From assembly GCA_934448295.1 (NCBI GenBank), contig CAKSEY010000005.1:124001-188000 (forward strand): a stretch of DNA of 64,000 nucleotides, written 5' to 3'. The notes beneath the pieces are model-generated. The model did no database searches. It was given only the letters and a program-made list of their open reading frames with translations, and was not told the origin of the DNA. Shown piece after piece: positions 43,558 to 52,801 of this stretch (positions within the stretch are counted from its first letter, which is position 1; every line of letters begins with the position of its first letter). This stretch comes from an uncultured Oscillospiraceae bacterium (GTDB taxonomy: Bacteria; Bacillota; Clostridia; Oscillospirales; Ruminococcaceae). The position numbers and the translations under genes are program-made.

Positions 43558-44096
43558 GCGAATACTTCGACCTATACACCGCCGACAGGCGCCGCCTTGG
43601 CAGGAGGATACAGCGGGGCGCGCCGGTTCCCCACGGGGAATACCACATCGTGGTGCAGATAATGACGGTGAACAGCCGGGGGGAAATACTCCTGACGCAG
43701 CGCGTGCCCGAAAAGACCAGCGGCGGCAGGTGGGAGTGCAGCGGCGGCTGCGCGATAAGCGGCGAATCCAGCCGGGAGGCGGCGGTGCGCGAACTGCGCG
43801 AGGAAACAGGTATCCGCGCGAACACTGCGGAGATCTCGCTGGAATGGACGCTCACCACCGAAAGCATGCTGCGGGACTTCTATATCGTACACAAGGATAT
43901 CCGGCTGGAGCAGCTTGTTTTGCAGTCCACCGAGGTATGCGCCGCAAAATGGGTGACCTTCGACCGGCTGCGGGAGATGGCGCTGGGCGGTCAGACCACC
44001 CGCACCGTCTCAAGATGGCTGGAAAACCGGGGCGGAGACCTGCGCCGGAGAGTTTCCGAGATAGCCGAAGCCGCAAGGCTTGACAGGGCTCAATAG
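43554..44096 (+). CDS. Nudix hydrolase
   Basis: 180 aa. Complete Nudix box: GG then CAISGESSREAAVRELREETGI, seen here as the G-x5-E-x7-REUxEExGU pattern around residues 65-87. The N-terminal FDLYTADRRRLGR is typical of the YfcD/isopentenyl-diphosphate-isomerase-like Nudix group. Substrate unknown. Translationally coupled to the GH130 gene. Confidence 0.93.
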   Translation: MSEYFDLYTADRRRLGRRIQRGAPVPHGEYHIVVQIMTVNSRGEILLTQRVPEKTSGGRWECSGGCAISGESSREAAVRELREETGIRANTAEISLEWTLTTESMLRDFYIVHKDIRLEQLVLQSTEVCAAKWVTFDRLREMALGGQTTRTVSRWLENRGGDLRRRVSEIAEAARLDRAQ

Positions 44097-44114
44097 CCCG
44101 GAGGTGCTTCGAAA

Positions 44115-44774
44115 ATGAAGATAATCATCGTCGGCGGCGGCAGAGTGGGGTACTACCTTGCGGAATCCCTCCGCCGGGACGGCCACGAAACCGTGGTGAT
44201 AGAGCGCGACAGGGAGCAGAGCCGCGTCTGCGCGAATCTGCTGGACGTCACCGTGTGCTGCGGAGACGGCACCTCCCAGGAAACGCTGAGAGCCGCCGGA
44301 GCCGCCGATGCGGACGTTGTCGCCGCAGTAATGGGCAGGGACGAAAGCAACCTTGTCTGCTGCCAGACTGCGAAAAAGATATTCGGCGTGAAAAAGACGG
44401 TGGCTAAGGTAAACGACCCGAAGAACGTCGCCGCGCTGAGAGCCCTTGGGGTGGACACGGTGGTTTCCGCCACCGACCACATCATACAGTGCCTGGAGCG
44501 CGAGGTGGATATCTCCTCGGTAAAGGAGCTGCTGGAGCTGAGCGGCGGCACCGCCACACTGCTTGAGATCACTCTGCCGGAGGAATACAGGCTTGCCGGC
44601 ACCACGCTGATGGAGCTTGCCCTGCCGGTAAGCTGCAACATAGTCTGCATAAACCGGGGCGGGAACACGATAATCCCGCGCGGTCAGACGAAGCTCCACA
44701 GCGGCGACATACTGCTGGTCGTGGCGCTGAGTTCCATTGAAAAGGAGCTTCGCAGAGCGCTGAAGCTTAAATAA
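44115..44774 (+). CDS. TrkA-type NAD-binding regulatory protein
   Basis: 219 aa. RCK_N domain KIIIVGGGRVGYYLAESLRR with VVIERDREQS, then RCK_C domain (RLAGTTLMELALP and SGDILLVVALSS). GGAGGTG before the ATG, 18 nt after the Nudix gene. Paralogue of 37488-38108; both are orphan regulators without an adjacent potassium channel. Its stop codon lies at the start of repeat E. Confidence 0.9.
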   Translation: MKIIIVGGGRVGYYLAESLRRDGHETVVIERDREQSRVCANLLDVTVCCGDGTSQETLRAAGAADADVVAAVMGRDESNLVCCQTAKKIFGVKKTVAKVNDPKNVAALRALGVDTVVSATDHIIQCLEREVDISSVKELLELSGGTATLLEITLPEEYRLAGTTLMELALPVSCNIVCINRGGNTIIPRGQTKLHSGDILLVVALSSIEKELRRALKLK

Positions 44775-44909
44775 ATTCGGAATTCGGAATTCTTAATTCG
44801 GAATTGAATGTGTCCGGCTTCGCCGGACGGATTTCAATTACAGCTATTTTAAATCAGTCCGCGACAGCGGACACCGAAATTCCGAATTCCTAATTCCGAA
44901 TTCCGAATT
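44774..44909. repeat. AATTCSGAATT-type repeat, full copy E
   Basis: Two or three AATTCGGAATT units, hairpin GTCCGGCTTCGCCGGAC, AT-rich middle, hairpin GTCCGCGACAGCGGAC, then three inverted AATTCCGAATT units. Nearly identical in layout to the inverse complement of copy F. Confidence 0.8.
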
Positions 44910-44926
44910 AAAAAAGTGGGAGTATT

Positions 44927-47047
44927 ATGGAAGAAAAGAAAACGCGCACAGCCGGGGACGGTAAGTCTGGCAGCGGGGCTCCGCGCACTGCCGCAAAAAA
45001 ATCTCCGAAAAAAACCGGGGCCGCTAAGTCCTCCGCACCCAGGCGCACCAAGAAACAGCAGGGCGGCATGATATTCGCGCTGGATATCGGCACCCGCACA
45101 GTCGTTGGAATTCTCGCGCAGAAGGACGGAGACGGCTACAAGCTCATCGACATGGAGACCCGGGAGCACGAGAGCCGCTCCATGACCGACGGTCAGATAG
45201 AGGACATCGACGCGGTGGCGGCGGTGGTGAAAGCCGTGCGCTCCGAACTGGAAAAGCGGCAGTCCGTGAAGCTCCAGAGGGTGTGCGTTGCCGCCGCCGG
45301 AAGAGCGCTGCGGACGCTCCGTCACAAAAGCGGCTATGACGTTTCGGCAAAGCGCGTTATCTCCGCCGAGGATATCCGCGCCGCCGAGCTGGAAGCCGTG
45401 CGCTCCGCCGAGGAGCAGTTCACCGGAGAAAACGCGAACAGCTCGTTTTACTGTGTGGGTCACAGCGTTATCTCCCTGGAGCTTGACGGCTACAAGGTAA
45501 GCAAGCCTGAGGGGCACCGGGGTAACGTCCTCGCCACAGAGGTCATCGCGGCATTCCTGCCGGCATATGTGGTGGAGAGCCTGTGCGCCGCAGTGGACGC
45601 GGCAGGTCTGGAGACCGCCGGGCTGACCCTGGAGCCTATCGCGGCGATAAACGCGGTAGTCCCGAAGGAGCTGCGGCTCATAAATATCGTCATGTGCGAT
45701 ATCGGCGCGGGCACCTCGGACGTTGCCGCCTCCCGGGACGGCAGCATAGTCGCCTACGGAATGGCGACGGTCGCCGGGGACGAAATAACCGAATCCCTGA
45801 TGAAGCAGCTTCTGGTGGATTTCAACGAGGCGGAGCGCATAAAGACCTCCCCTGCCCCGCAGACGGAATACACGGATATCCTGTTCATGAAGCACACGAT
45901 AACCGCCGAGCAGGTCGCGGAATTGCTGCGCCCGGCGGCGGAGCAGCTTGCCCAGGCGATAGCTGACGAGATACTTTCAGCGAACGGCGGCGCTCCGCAG
46001 GCGGTGTTCCTGGTGGGCGGCGGAAGCAGGCTCGCCGGGCTGCCGGAGCTTGTGGCACAGCGTCTCGGGATGCCTCCGCAGAGGGTCGCGGCGGGGACCC
46101 GCGAGATGATACGCGGCATTTCCGTACCGAAAAATGTCGTTATCGGCGCGGAGCACGCAACTCCCATCGGTATCGCGATAACCTCCTCCGACGGCGTGAA
46201 GTACGACTTCACCACGATAACCCTCAACGGCAGGAAGATACGCGCGCTGGATACCCGCAGGCTGACGGTGTTTGAACTGTGCACTCTCGGCGGGATAAAG
46301 CCGGAGCAGCTCATGGCGCGCTCCGGAAAGGCGCTGGGCTTCACGCTGGACGGCGAGCGGCAGTTGCTGCGCGGCACTCCCAGCGTACAGGCGGAGATGA
46401 CCCTCAACGGAAAGCCCTGCTCCCTAAACACGCAGGTGCGCAAGGGAGACGAGGTGTGCGTAACTCCCGCGATACCGGGCGAGGACGCTGCTTCGCTGCT
46501 CTCCGACCACTACGATATGGCGGGAATGTTCACGGCTGAGATAACCGCAGACGGAAAGCGTATTCTTGCCGGAGATTACCTGCTGGTAAACGGAAGTCCG
46601 GTGACGGCTGACGCGGACATCGAAAACGGAAGCACGATAATACATATCCGGCGAGGCACCTACGCGGATATCCTGGCGGAGCTTGGCATAGACCCGGCGC
46701 TTGCGCTGCTTGACGGCGCGGCGGTGGAACTCTCCGCAGTACCGCAGGAGGGCGATGAGATAACCGTTGCGGCTCCCGCCCCTGCGGCGCCGAAAACAGA
46801 CGCTCCGCCGCAGACGGAAACAGCAGGCGCTCCCGCGGCAGAAAACGGGATTCCGATAGTGTTCAACGGAATTCCGGCGGAATTCCCTGCGAAACCGGGG
46901 CAGTCCCCGATTTTCCTTGATATCCTGGCGGCATTCGCGGACGACCCCACGGAGCTGCTGGCACATTCAGCGACAGTCACAATAAACGGCAGGACTGCGA
47001 GACTTGACGAGGTGATACACAGCGGTGATGAGATCGTTATTGAATAA
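44927..47047 (+). CDS. FtsA/PilM-like actin-fold ATPase with long C-terminal beta-rich extension
   Basis: 706 aa. Residues 1-47 are Lys/Ala/Arg-rich and probably disordered. The actin-fold part has phosphate-1 loop FALDIGTRTVVGIL, phosphate-2 VMCDIGAGTSDVA and adenosine motif FLVGGGSRLAGLPELV (about residues 48-410), as in FtsA and PilM. From about 420 to 706 is an extension with at least three blocks of the form NG-x10-14-GDE-x-I/V, e.g. TINGRTARLDEVIHSGDEIV at the very end, suggestive of ThiS/TGS-like small beta domains. No FtsA membrane-targeting helix is visible. Role unknown; a cytoskeletal or envelope function is inference. Confidence 0.8.
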   Translation: MEEKKTRTAGDGKSGSGAPRTAAKKSPKKTGAAKSSAPRRTKKQQGGMIFALDIGTRTVVGILAQKDGDGYKLIDMETREHESRSMTDGQIEDIDAVAAVVKAVRSELEKRQSVKLQRVCVAAAGRALRTLRHKSGYDVSAKRVISAEDIRAAELEAVRSAEEQFTGENANSSFYCVGHSVISLELDGYKVSKPEGHRGNVLATEVIAAFLPAYVVESLCAAVDAAGLETAGLTLEPIAAINAVVPKELRLINIVMCDIGAGTSDVAASRDGSIVAYGMATVAGDEITESLMKQLLVDFNEAERIKTSPAPQTEYTDILFMKHTITAEQVAELLRPAAEQLAQAIADEILSANGGAPQAVFLVGGGSRLAGLPELVAQRLGMPPQRVAAGTREMIRGISVPKNVVIGAEHATPIGIAITSSDGVKYDFTTITLNGRKIRALDTRRLTVFELCTLGGIKPEQLMARSGKALGFTLDGERQLLRGTPSVQAEMTLNGKPCSLNTQVRKGDEVCVTPAIPGEDAASLLSDHYDMAGMFTAEITADGKRILAGDYLLVNGSPVTADADIENGSTIIHIRRGTYADILAELGIDPALALLDGAAVELSAVPQEGDEITVAAPAPAAPKTDAPPQTETAGAPAAENGIPIVFNGIPAEFPAKPGQSPIFLDILAAFADDPTELLAHSATVTINGRTARLDEVIHSGDEIVIE

Positions 47048-48629
47048 GCTGCGGGCGGCTTCCCTGCTGACTGCGGCGGCACTGCTGTGCGGCTGTACGG
47101 CGATACCCGACCACGTTCCATCTGCGGGGACTGCGGAGAGCTCCGTGCAGGCGACCGCAGAGGTCACAGAGGAAGCGCACTTTGACGAGGTTCCCGCGAA
47201 GCAGTACGTCATTGAAAACAAGGATTTCTCCGTTAAGCTGAACGCCGAGGGCGGCAGCTTTGAGGGGAACGTCCGCACGGACGGCGAGTATGACGGCAAG
47301 GGCTATATCGTGCTGGACAACGGCATGAAGCTCCAGCATATCGTGACCGTTCCAAGCTCGCAGCACTACCGCATAGCGATAGCGGCGCACTCCTATGACG
47401 GGGCGGTGGTAAGGCTCCGAATAACCAACGAAACGGTGGGCGCGTTCTACATTCCCGCCGAGGACACCACGGAATTTTCCATGTTCGCGGTGGATAACGT
47501 GTACCTCGCCGCCGGCCCCGACGTAATGAGCTTCGAGGTGATAAAGGGCAGCGTCGCGCTGGACTACATCACCGTGACAAACTCCACCCAGGCGGACAGG
47601 GAGTGCTACAACGTTTCCGGCTCCTGCGCGGGGAGCACCACGGCGGTCTCCACGCTCGGACTGATGAAGTATTTCCGGGACAGCTACGGCAAGACCGTGA
47701 TAGTCGGGCAGAATGTCACGCCGGGCTCCAATGCCGAAATCGACGCGCTGGAGAAAGAGACCGGCAGGAAGCCCGCAATGCGCACCGGCGACCTGATGTT
47801 CTCCACCCCGGGTCAGTACGAGAAAAACCAGAGCTTTGCGGACGAGGAAGTCCGGCTGGCGCTGGAATGGGGGCGCTCCGGCGGGATTGTGTCGTTCAAC
47901 TGGCACTGGTACTCCCCGTCGTCTCATTCCGCGTACTATGCGGACACCTCGGATTTCATACTTGGAGAGGCTGTTACCGAACGTGATATCTCCATGTCTG
48001 ACGCCGAGGAGCTTGAGGCTCTGCGCGGCAGCGGGCTTATCTCCGATTCCACGATAGCGCTGGTGAACGACATTGACGCCGTGGCGGAGGTGCTTAAGCA
48101 GTTCCGCGCGGCTGGAATCCCCGTTGTATTCCAGCCCATTCCGGACGGAGACGGCAGTATGTACTGGTGGAGCGGCAGCGCGAAAAACTACCAGTGGCTG
48201 TGGAAGCTGATGTTCGACCGCATGGACAAATACCACTGCCTGAATAACCTTATCTGGGTATGGAACGGCAGCGATTCCGACTATTTCCCCGGGGAGGATT
48301 ACTGCGACATAATCGGGCAGAGCTTCTACGAGGATTCCGGTTCCTCGTTCGCCGGGAGATTCTCGGTGCTGGCGGGAATACCGGAGACTATCCCGAAAGC
48401 CCTAGCTGTGACCGCCTGCGACAGACTCCCGTCGCCGGACTACATGCGCCGGGACAACGCGATGTGGCTGTGGTTCTCAATAGGCAGCGGCGAGTGCATA
48501 ATCACCACCGCCGGGGAGCTTTCGGAGAAGTACAATAGCTGGCAGTCGCTGCATGACGCTTATAACAGCGAAATATGCACCACCCTGGACGAGCTTCCGG
48601 ATTTCCAGGAATATGCTTTTACGGAATAA
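47025..48629 (+). CDS. GH26-like lipoprotein lacking catalytic glutamates, with N-terminal CBM35-like domain
   Basis: 534 aa lipoprotein (Cys24 after LLCG). Residues about 60-195 look like a CBM35-type beta domain, and 200-534 like a GH26 beta-mannanase: FNWHWYSP, NNLIWVWNGSDSDYFPGEDY and a C-terminal TLDELPD. At the acid/base position, where GH26 has RPLHE, it reads QPIPD (Asp374). At the nucleophile position, usually ALSECG or ALTE, it reads AVTACD (Ala464). Both Glu are therefore lost. It may bind rather than cut mannan. Start GTG 47025 or ATG 47028, overlapping the FtsA-like gene by about 20 nt. Confidence 0.82.
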   Translation: MMRSLLNKLRAASLLTAAALLCGCTAIPDHVPSAGTAESSVQATAEVTEEAHFDEVPAKQYVIENKDFSVKLNAEGGSFEGNVRTDGEYDGKGYIVLDNGMKLQHIVTVPSSQHYRIAIAAHSYDGAVVRLRITNETVGAFYIPAEDTTEFSMFAVDNVYLAAGPDVMSFEVIKGSVALDYITVTNSTQADRECYNVSGSCAGSTTAVSTLGLMKYFRDSYGKTVIVGQNVTPGSNAEIDALEKETGRKPAMRTGDLMFSTPGQYEKNQSFADEEVRLALEWGRSGGIVSFNWHWYSPSSHSAYYADTSDFILGEAVTERDISMSDAEELEALRGSGLISDSTIALVNDIDAVAEVLKQFRAAGIPVVFQPIPDGDGSMYWWSGSAKNYQWLWKLMFDRMDKYHCLNNLIWVWNGSDSDYFPGEDYCDIIGQSFYEDSGSSFAGRFSVLAGIPETIPKALAVTACDRLPSPDYMRRDNAMWLWFSIGSGECIITTAGELSEKYNSWQSLHDAYNSEICTTLDELPDFQEYAFTE

Positions 48630-48633
48630 AAAA

Positions 48634-48665
48634 ATACCGTGCTTTTGGGGGCACGGTATTTTCAT
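48634..48665. terminator. Bidirectional terminator
   Basis: ATACCGTGC/GCACGGTAT stem with T runs on both sides; it serves the GH26-like gene and the convergent kinase-like gene. Confidence 0.88.
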
Positions 48666-48691
48666 TATCACAGACCGATTTTCAGCAGAAC

Positions 48692-48713
48692 GAGGGAGGG
48701 TTCACCCTCCCTC
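48692..48713. terminator. Perfect hairpin downstream of the kinase-like gene
   Basis: GAGGGAGGG/CCCTCCCTC, nine base pairs with a 4-nt loop, 20 nt after the stop of the minus-strand gene. No strong T run, so a transcript-stabilising 3' hairpin is also possible. Confidence 0.6.
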
Positions 48714-48733
48714 AAATTAATCTGTATGAAATC

Positions 48734-49333
48734 TCAGTCCTTGTAATACATCTTAAGGAAGCTGTCCAGCAGCTCGACCGAGCCGTCTATTCCGAGCGCG
48801 GAGCTGTCAAGGCAAAGCTCGAAATTCTCGGGAGTGCCCCAGCGCTTGTCTGTGTAATAGTTGTAGTAAGAAATGCGCTGCTTATCCATGCGCTTTACAT
48901 ATTCAGCGGCGTGCTTCTCAGCGATACCGTAGGAATTTATCGCGCGCTTGATCCTGTCCTCAACCGGGGCGGTTATGTAAATATTTACGACCCCGGAAAA
49001 ATCACGCAGGGCATAATCCGCGCATCTGCCGATAATAAGGCAGGAGCCCTCGGAGGCTATCTTCTGGATCGCGTTGAGCTGTGCGAAAAACAGCGCGTCG
49101 TCAAACGGTACCCCGCCCTGTCCATATGTGGTGGAGAGCAGATACAGGAAACTGTTCGTGCGACGCTCGTCGCTTTCCTCGAAATGGGTCTTGTGGATAC
49201 CGCTGTCCTTTGCGGCAATATCCAGCAGCTTGTTGTCGTAGAATTCTATTCCCAGCCGCTTTGCAAGCTTCTCGCCTATTTCACGTCCGCCGCTTCCGTA
49301 CTGTCTTGTGATGGTAATTATGCGTTTTGACAT
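48734..49333 (-). CDS. Cytidylate kinase-like family protein
   Basis: 199 aa, paralogue of 22209-22826. N-terminal TITRQYGSGGREIGEKLAK and mid-protein GSCLIIGRCADYALRD. Same Clostridia-wide family of unknown substrate. Single gene with its own promoter and terminator. Confidence 0.85.
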   Translation of the reverse strand: MSKRIITITRQYGSGGREIGEKLAKRLGIEFYDNKLLDIAAKDSGIHKTHFEESDERRTNSFLYLLSTTYGQGGVPFDDALFFAQLNAIQKIASEGSCLIIGRCADYALRDFSGVVNIYITAPVEDRIKRAINSYGIAEKHAAEYVKRMDKQRISYYNYYTDKRWGTPENFELCLDSSALGIDGSVELLDSFLKMYYKD

Positions 49334-49386
49334 ATATATCGCCTCCGTCTGCTTATGAACCCCGCCATCTGGCGGTTTCTGATTAT

Positions 49387-49415
49387 ATTATAGCACTTTA
49401 TTTCGGATTTGTCTA
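49387..49415 (-). promoter_or_regulatory. Promoter of the kinase-like gene
   Basis: Minus strand TAGACA (49415-49410), 17-nt spacer, TATAAT (49392-49387). Confidence 0.8.
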
Positions 49416-49567
49416 CACTTTTCACAAAAATCAAATGTTGTGCAGATATTTTTTGTACAAACAGCCGAATACAGCGAACGAAAATTTAACAAAATGACAA
49501 ATACATAATTGTCCCACATTCCTGCTGTACTGACGTGCTTCCGCCCCGCTAAATACCGATTTTCGTA

Positions 49568-49596
49568 TTGACTTTCGCCGTTTTTAGGTGTATAAT
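49568..49596 (+). promoter_or_regulatory. Promoter of the SGNH hydrolase gene
   Basis: TTGACT (49568-49573), 17-nt spacer, TATAAT (49591-49596). Confidence 0.8.
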
Positions 49597-49662
49597 GCTA
49601 ATTGAAGGCAATTACAGAAACTAACATTCGCGCTTTATTACTTAATTAAAGGAGAAACATCT

Positions 49663-51048
49663 ATGAAGAAATTTCTGTCAATAGTTCTTGCGGGAGCTAT
49701 GGTGCTCGCAATGGCAGGCTGCTCCGGCGGCAATTCCTCGTCGGAACAGAAAAGCTCCCAGACTGATTCGGCCGCTGTATCCGATGGCGGCAGCACGGCA
49801 CAGTCCACCGCTGAGTCCGGTGCTGAAACTGGCGCAGAATCCGGCGCTTCCCTTCCCGTGGCAATGAAATCAGACCTGCTCTCTCAGGCTCTCCAGTCCT
49901 CTCTGGGGCTTGACCAGGCAGCGGCAGACCAGGCGGCGCAGGATATGCTCCCCCTGCTGATGTATAACGAGGGCAACCCCGCGCGTATCGCAAAGGTGAT
50001 AAAGAAGCTCCAGGCGGGCGAGGAGGTCACTGTTGCGTTCCTCGGCGGCTCCATCACACAGGGAACCGGCGCCGACAACGAGAGCTGCTACGCGGCGCTC
50101 ACCGCCAAGTGGATACAGGCTCAGTTCCCGGAGGCAAAGGTGAACTACGTTAACGCGGGAATCGGCGCGACCGGCTCCTATATCGGCGTACACCGCTGCG
50201 ACGAGCAGATCCTCAGCCACGACCCCGACCTTGTTTTCATCGACTTCTCTGTGAACGACGAATCCCAGAACAACGCGATAAACAAGCTGACCTATGAGGG
50301 TCTTATCCGCAAGATCTGGAAGCACTCCACAAACCCCGGCATAATCTGCGTCGCTATGACTCAGGACAACGGCACCAGCGTGCAGGAATGCCACGGCGAA
50401 GTCGCGGCGAAGTACTCCGTTCCGCTGGTTTCCTACCATGACGCAATGCTGAACTTCCTGAACACCAACTCCAGCGGCAAGGTATGGGCGGATATCTCCG
50501 GCGACAATATCCACCCGAATTATGCGGGACACGCTGTGCTCAGCGCTATGCTGACCACCTATCTCCAGTACATTACAGACAATGTTGACAGCATTGACGA
50601 AACCGACCCGGAGCTTGCGGCTCCAGGTGACAGCGGCGAGAAGTACGAGAACGCGAGAATGCTCACTGTTGAGCAGGCGCAGCCTGTTTCCGCCGGCGCG
50701 TTTGAGAAGAAGAGCATGACCTTCGGCGGCTTCGACGACCCCTGGATAGCAAGAACCTCCGACGGCACCTACGGCGATGACGCGGCGCTCGTTGTAGAGG
50801 TCGAGGCGCAGAGCATTGGCTTCCTGTACGGCAAGCTGACCAGCAAGGCGGGTCTTGCCGATATTTACATAGACGACGATTTCGTGACCACGCTCAACGC
50901 GGATTTCTCCGGCGGCTGGGGCAACTATGTGCAGTTCACCGAGGTCAAGAGCTTCATGACCTCCGGAAAGCACACGCTGAAAATAGTTCCGAAGGGCGTT
51001 CCGGGCGAAAGCTCCGCATTCTATATCTCGGCGATCACTCTGGCATAA
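49663..51048 (+). CDS. SGNH/GDSL-family esterase lipoprotein
   Basis: 461 aa. Lipoprotein signal with Cys20 (AMAGC), a Ser/Gly/Ala tether to about residue 62, then an SGNH hydrolase domain. Block I GGSIT with Ser130, block II Gly166, block III Asn198 in FSVND and block V Asp281/His284 in SGDNIHPNYAGH are all present, so it should be active. Residues about 335-461 form a C-terminal beta domain (FGGFDDPWIARTSDG). Likely a surface carbohydrate acetyl- or acyl-esterase; substrate inferred from neighbours only. Confidence 0.9.
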   Translation: MKKFLSIVLAGAMVLAMAGCSGGNSSSEQKSSQTDSAAVSDGGSTAQSTAESGAETGAESGASLPVAMKSDLLSQALQSSLGLDQAAADQAAQDMLPLLMYNEGNPARIAKVIKKLQAGEEVTVAFLGGSITQGTGADNESCYAALTAKWIQAQFPEAKVNYVNAGIGATGSYIGVHRCDEQILSHDPDLVFIDFSVNDESQNNAINKLTYEGLIRKIWKHSTNPGIICVAMTQDNGTSVQECHGEVAAKYSVPLVSYHDAMLNFLNTNSSGKVWADISGDNIHPNYAGHAVLSAMLTTYLQYITDNVDSIDETDPELAAPGDSGEKYENARMLTVEQAQPVSAGAFEKKSMTFGGFDDPWIARTSDGTYGDDAALVVEVEAQSIGFLYGKLTSKAGLADIYIDDDFVTTLNADFSGGWGNYVQFTEVKSFMTSGKHTLKIVPKGVPGESSAFYISAITLA

Positions 51049-51069
51049 AATAATCGGAATTTAACATTG

Positions 51070-51104
51070 AACACCCTCGGCAATGTCCGGGGGTGTTCCT
51101 TTTC
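51070..51104 (+). terminator. Terminator of the SGNH gene
   Basis: AACACCC and GGGTGTT arms with an inner CGG/CCG, followed by CCTTTTC. Confidence 0.8.
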
Positions 51105-51122
51105 ACTGGGCTTTTTGAAAAT

Positions 51123-51163
51123 AAAGGGACGCCTTTCATTGAAGAAAAGCGTCCCTTTTATTA
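51123..51163 (-). terminator. Terminator of the solute-binding protein operon
   Basis: AAAGGGACGC/GCGTCCCTTT ten-base-pair stem; T-rich on the exit side of both strands. Confidence 0.8.
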
Positions 51164-51209
51164 TGCGTTAATGCGTAAATTCTCAGCGAATTTTCCGCGC
51201 AGCAAGCAA

Positions 51210-52745
51210 TTAGTTGAGCGCGTATTCAGCGGAGATAGCGTCAACTATCGGTGAGAACTCTGCGCTGGTCTGCGTCCAGGAAGCACCGTTCTCTACAACG
51301 TCCATAACAACGGTAGCGAGCTGGCTCTGGAAGTCGGTGTTGAAGCCGTAAGCGTCCTCAGAGATGAAGCTGAAGTTTGCAGGATCGCACATCTCTCTCC
51401 AGAGGTCGTATTCCTGCTCGCCCCATGTGATCTGCCACTTCTCCTTGCCCTCGTTTGCGCCCTTCTCGAAGTAGATCTTCTTAGGAGCAACGTGGTCGTT
51501 CTTTACCTGAGCCTGGATAACGGGGTCGATATCATATGCTCTGTTCAGGTTGATGAACTCAACGGCGCCTGCGGCGTTCTTAGCGCCCTTGGGGATCAGG
51601 TAGCCGAAGGTGTCGTAGCCCTGATAGTAAGCGTCAGCCTGGGAATCTCTCGGGAACGGAACAAATGCAAACTCGGAAACGGTGTCGAAGATATCGTTGT
51701 CAACGCCCTTCGGGTTCTGGAGCTGCTCGGTAGCTGCTATGTAAGTCCACTCAGGCTCCATGCAGAGGAACAGAAGTCTGTCGCACTCGGTAGCGAAGGT
51801 CTGCGGAGGAACCCAGTCGCCGAGCTGCTTGCCGTAGGAAAGACCGTCACGGCAGAGGGTCTCGATGAACTGCATCGCTCTTGTAACATTCGGGCTCTGG
51901 ATATTGTTGGTGATAGTGCCGTCCGGCTTGGTGTCAACGATGGAAGTGCCAGTTGTCAGGATGAATGCGTCGACGGTGGTATCGGTAGCGTAGAAGCCGA
52001 TGTTATCCTCGTCCTTGTCGCAGAACTGGATCATCATGTCGCGCCAAGCGTCCCATGTCCACTCGCCGTTTCTGTACAGCTCGTACGGATCGGGGAGGTC
52101 GTTCTCCTCAACGGTCTTCTTGCTGTAATTCAGCGCGAAGGAGGTGGTTATCCTGTGCGGATAGTAGTAGTGCTTGCCATTCCATGCGTAGGACTCGGCA
52201 ACGTCCTTCATATCCTTCCACAGCGCGGAATCAGCGTCAATGAGGTCGTCCAGCGGCTCAAAGAGGTTCTTGGATACGTTGCCCGGGTAGAGCATTGCGG
52301 ACTTCTCGACCAGGTCGGGGGAATCATCAGAAGCTATCTTGTTGGAGAGCTTCTCAAAGAATGCTGAACCGGAGGGTGTGCTCTCATACTCGATGGTGCC
52401 GCCGAACAGGTCGGAGTTGAATATCAGGCACTGCTCGGTACCCTTCTGGTCGGAGTTGATATCGTAGTAGCCGAGGTACTTTACTGTTCCTGCCTTGCCG
52501 GAGGGCTGATACAGGGAGGTGTCGAACTCCTTGGTGTCCTTGTCGGTGAGGTCAAGGGCGTCGTTGGGGTCTGTGGTGGTGGAAGCGGAAGTGGTGGTAG
52601 TAGCCGCCGCAGGAGCGGTCATCTGGTTGCTCGCACCGCTGTTGCTTGCGCCGCCGGAAGCGGGAGATTCATCATCGCAGGCGGTGAGTCCGGCTACCAT
52701 GGTAAGCGCCAGACCGCAGGCGAGAATTCTTTTTGCAGTATTCAT
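51210..52745 (-). CDS. Extracellular solute-binding lipoprotein (downstream paralogue)
   Basis: 511 aa. Lipoprotein signal with Cys23 (GLTAC), low-complexity Ala/Thr tether, then a large two-lobe sugar-binding-protein-like domain; the motif NGEWTWDAWRDMMIQFCDKD is typical of ABC family 1 solute-binding proteins of Clostridia. No permease or ATPase genes are adjacent. Clearly homologous over its whole length to the upstream gene at 52802-54316, so this is a tandem duplication. AAGGAGG before the ATG. Substrate unknown. Confidence 0.88.
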   Translation of the reverse strand: MNTAKRILACGLALTMVAGLTACDDESPASGGASNSGASNQMTAPAAATTTTSASTTTDPNDALDLTDKDTKEFDTSLYQPSGKAGTVKYLGYYDINSDQKGTEQCLIFNSDLFGGTIEYESTPSGSAFFEKLSNKIASDDSPDLVEKSAMLYPGNVSKNLFEPLDDLIDADSALWKDMKDVAESYAWNGKHYYYPHRITTSFALNYSKKTVEENDLPDPYELYRNGEWTWDAWRDMMIQFCDKDEDNIGFYATDTTVDAFILTTGTSIVDTKPDGTITNNIQSPNVTRAMQFIETLCRDGLSYGKQLGDWVPPQTFATECDRLLFLCMEPEWTYIAATEQLQNPKGVDNDIFDTVSEFAFVPFPRDSQADAYYQGYDTFGYLIPKGAKNAAGAVEFINLNRAYDIDPVIQAQVKNDHVAPKKIYFEKGANEGKEKWQITWGEQEYDLWREMCDPANFSFISEDAYGFNTDFQSQLATVVMDVVENGASWTQTSAEFSPIVDAISAEYALN

Positions 52746-52801
52746 TTTGGTTCCTCCTTAAATAAGTGGGTATTTGCCTATAATAACCGTGAAACGGTGT
52801 A

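Larger units (their letters stand above)
49334..49662. other. Intergenic region with divergent promoters
   Basis: AT-rich, 329 nt. Holds the promoters at 49387-49415 (minus) and 49568-49596 (plus). Nothing else recognised. Confidence 0.6.

Noticed and set aside
37348..44909. CRISPR array from the regular AATTCGGAATT units
   Set aside because: Units are 11-14 bp, contiguous and inverted at the other end, with no unique spacers and no cas genes.
48692..48713. Classical Rho-independent terminator
   Set aside because: The stem is perfect but neither side has a clear T run, so it is kept only as a hairpin with moderate confidence.
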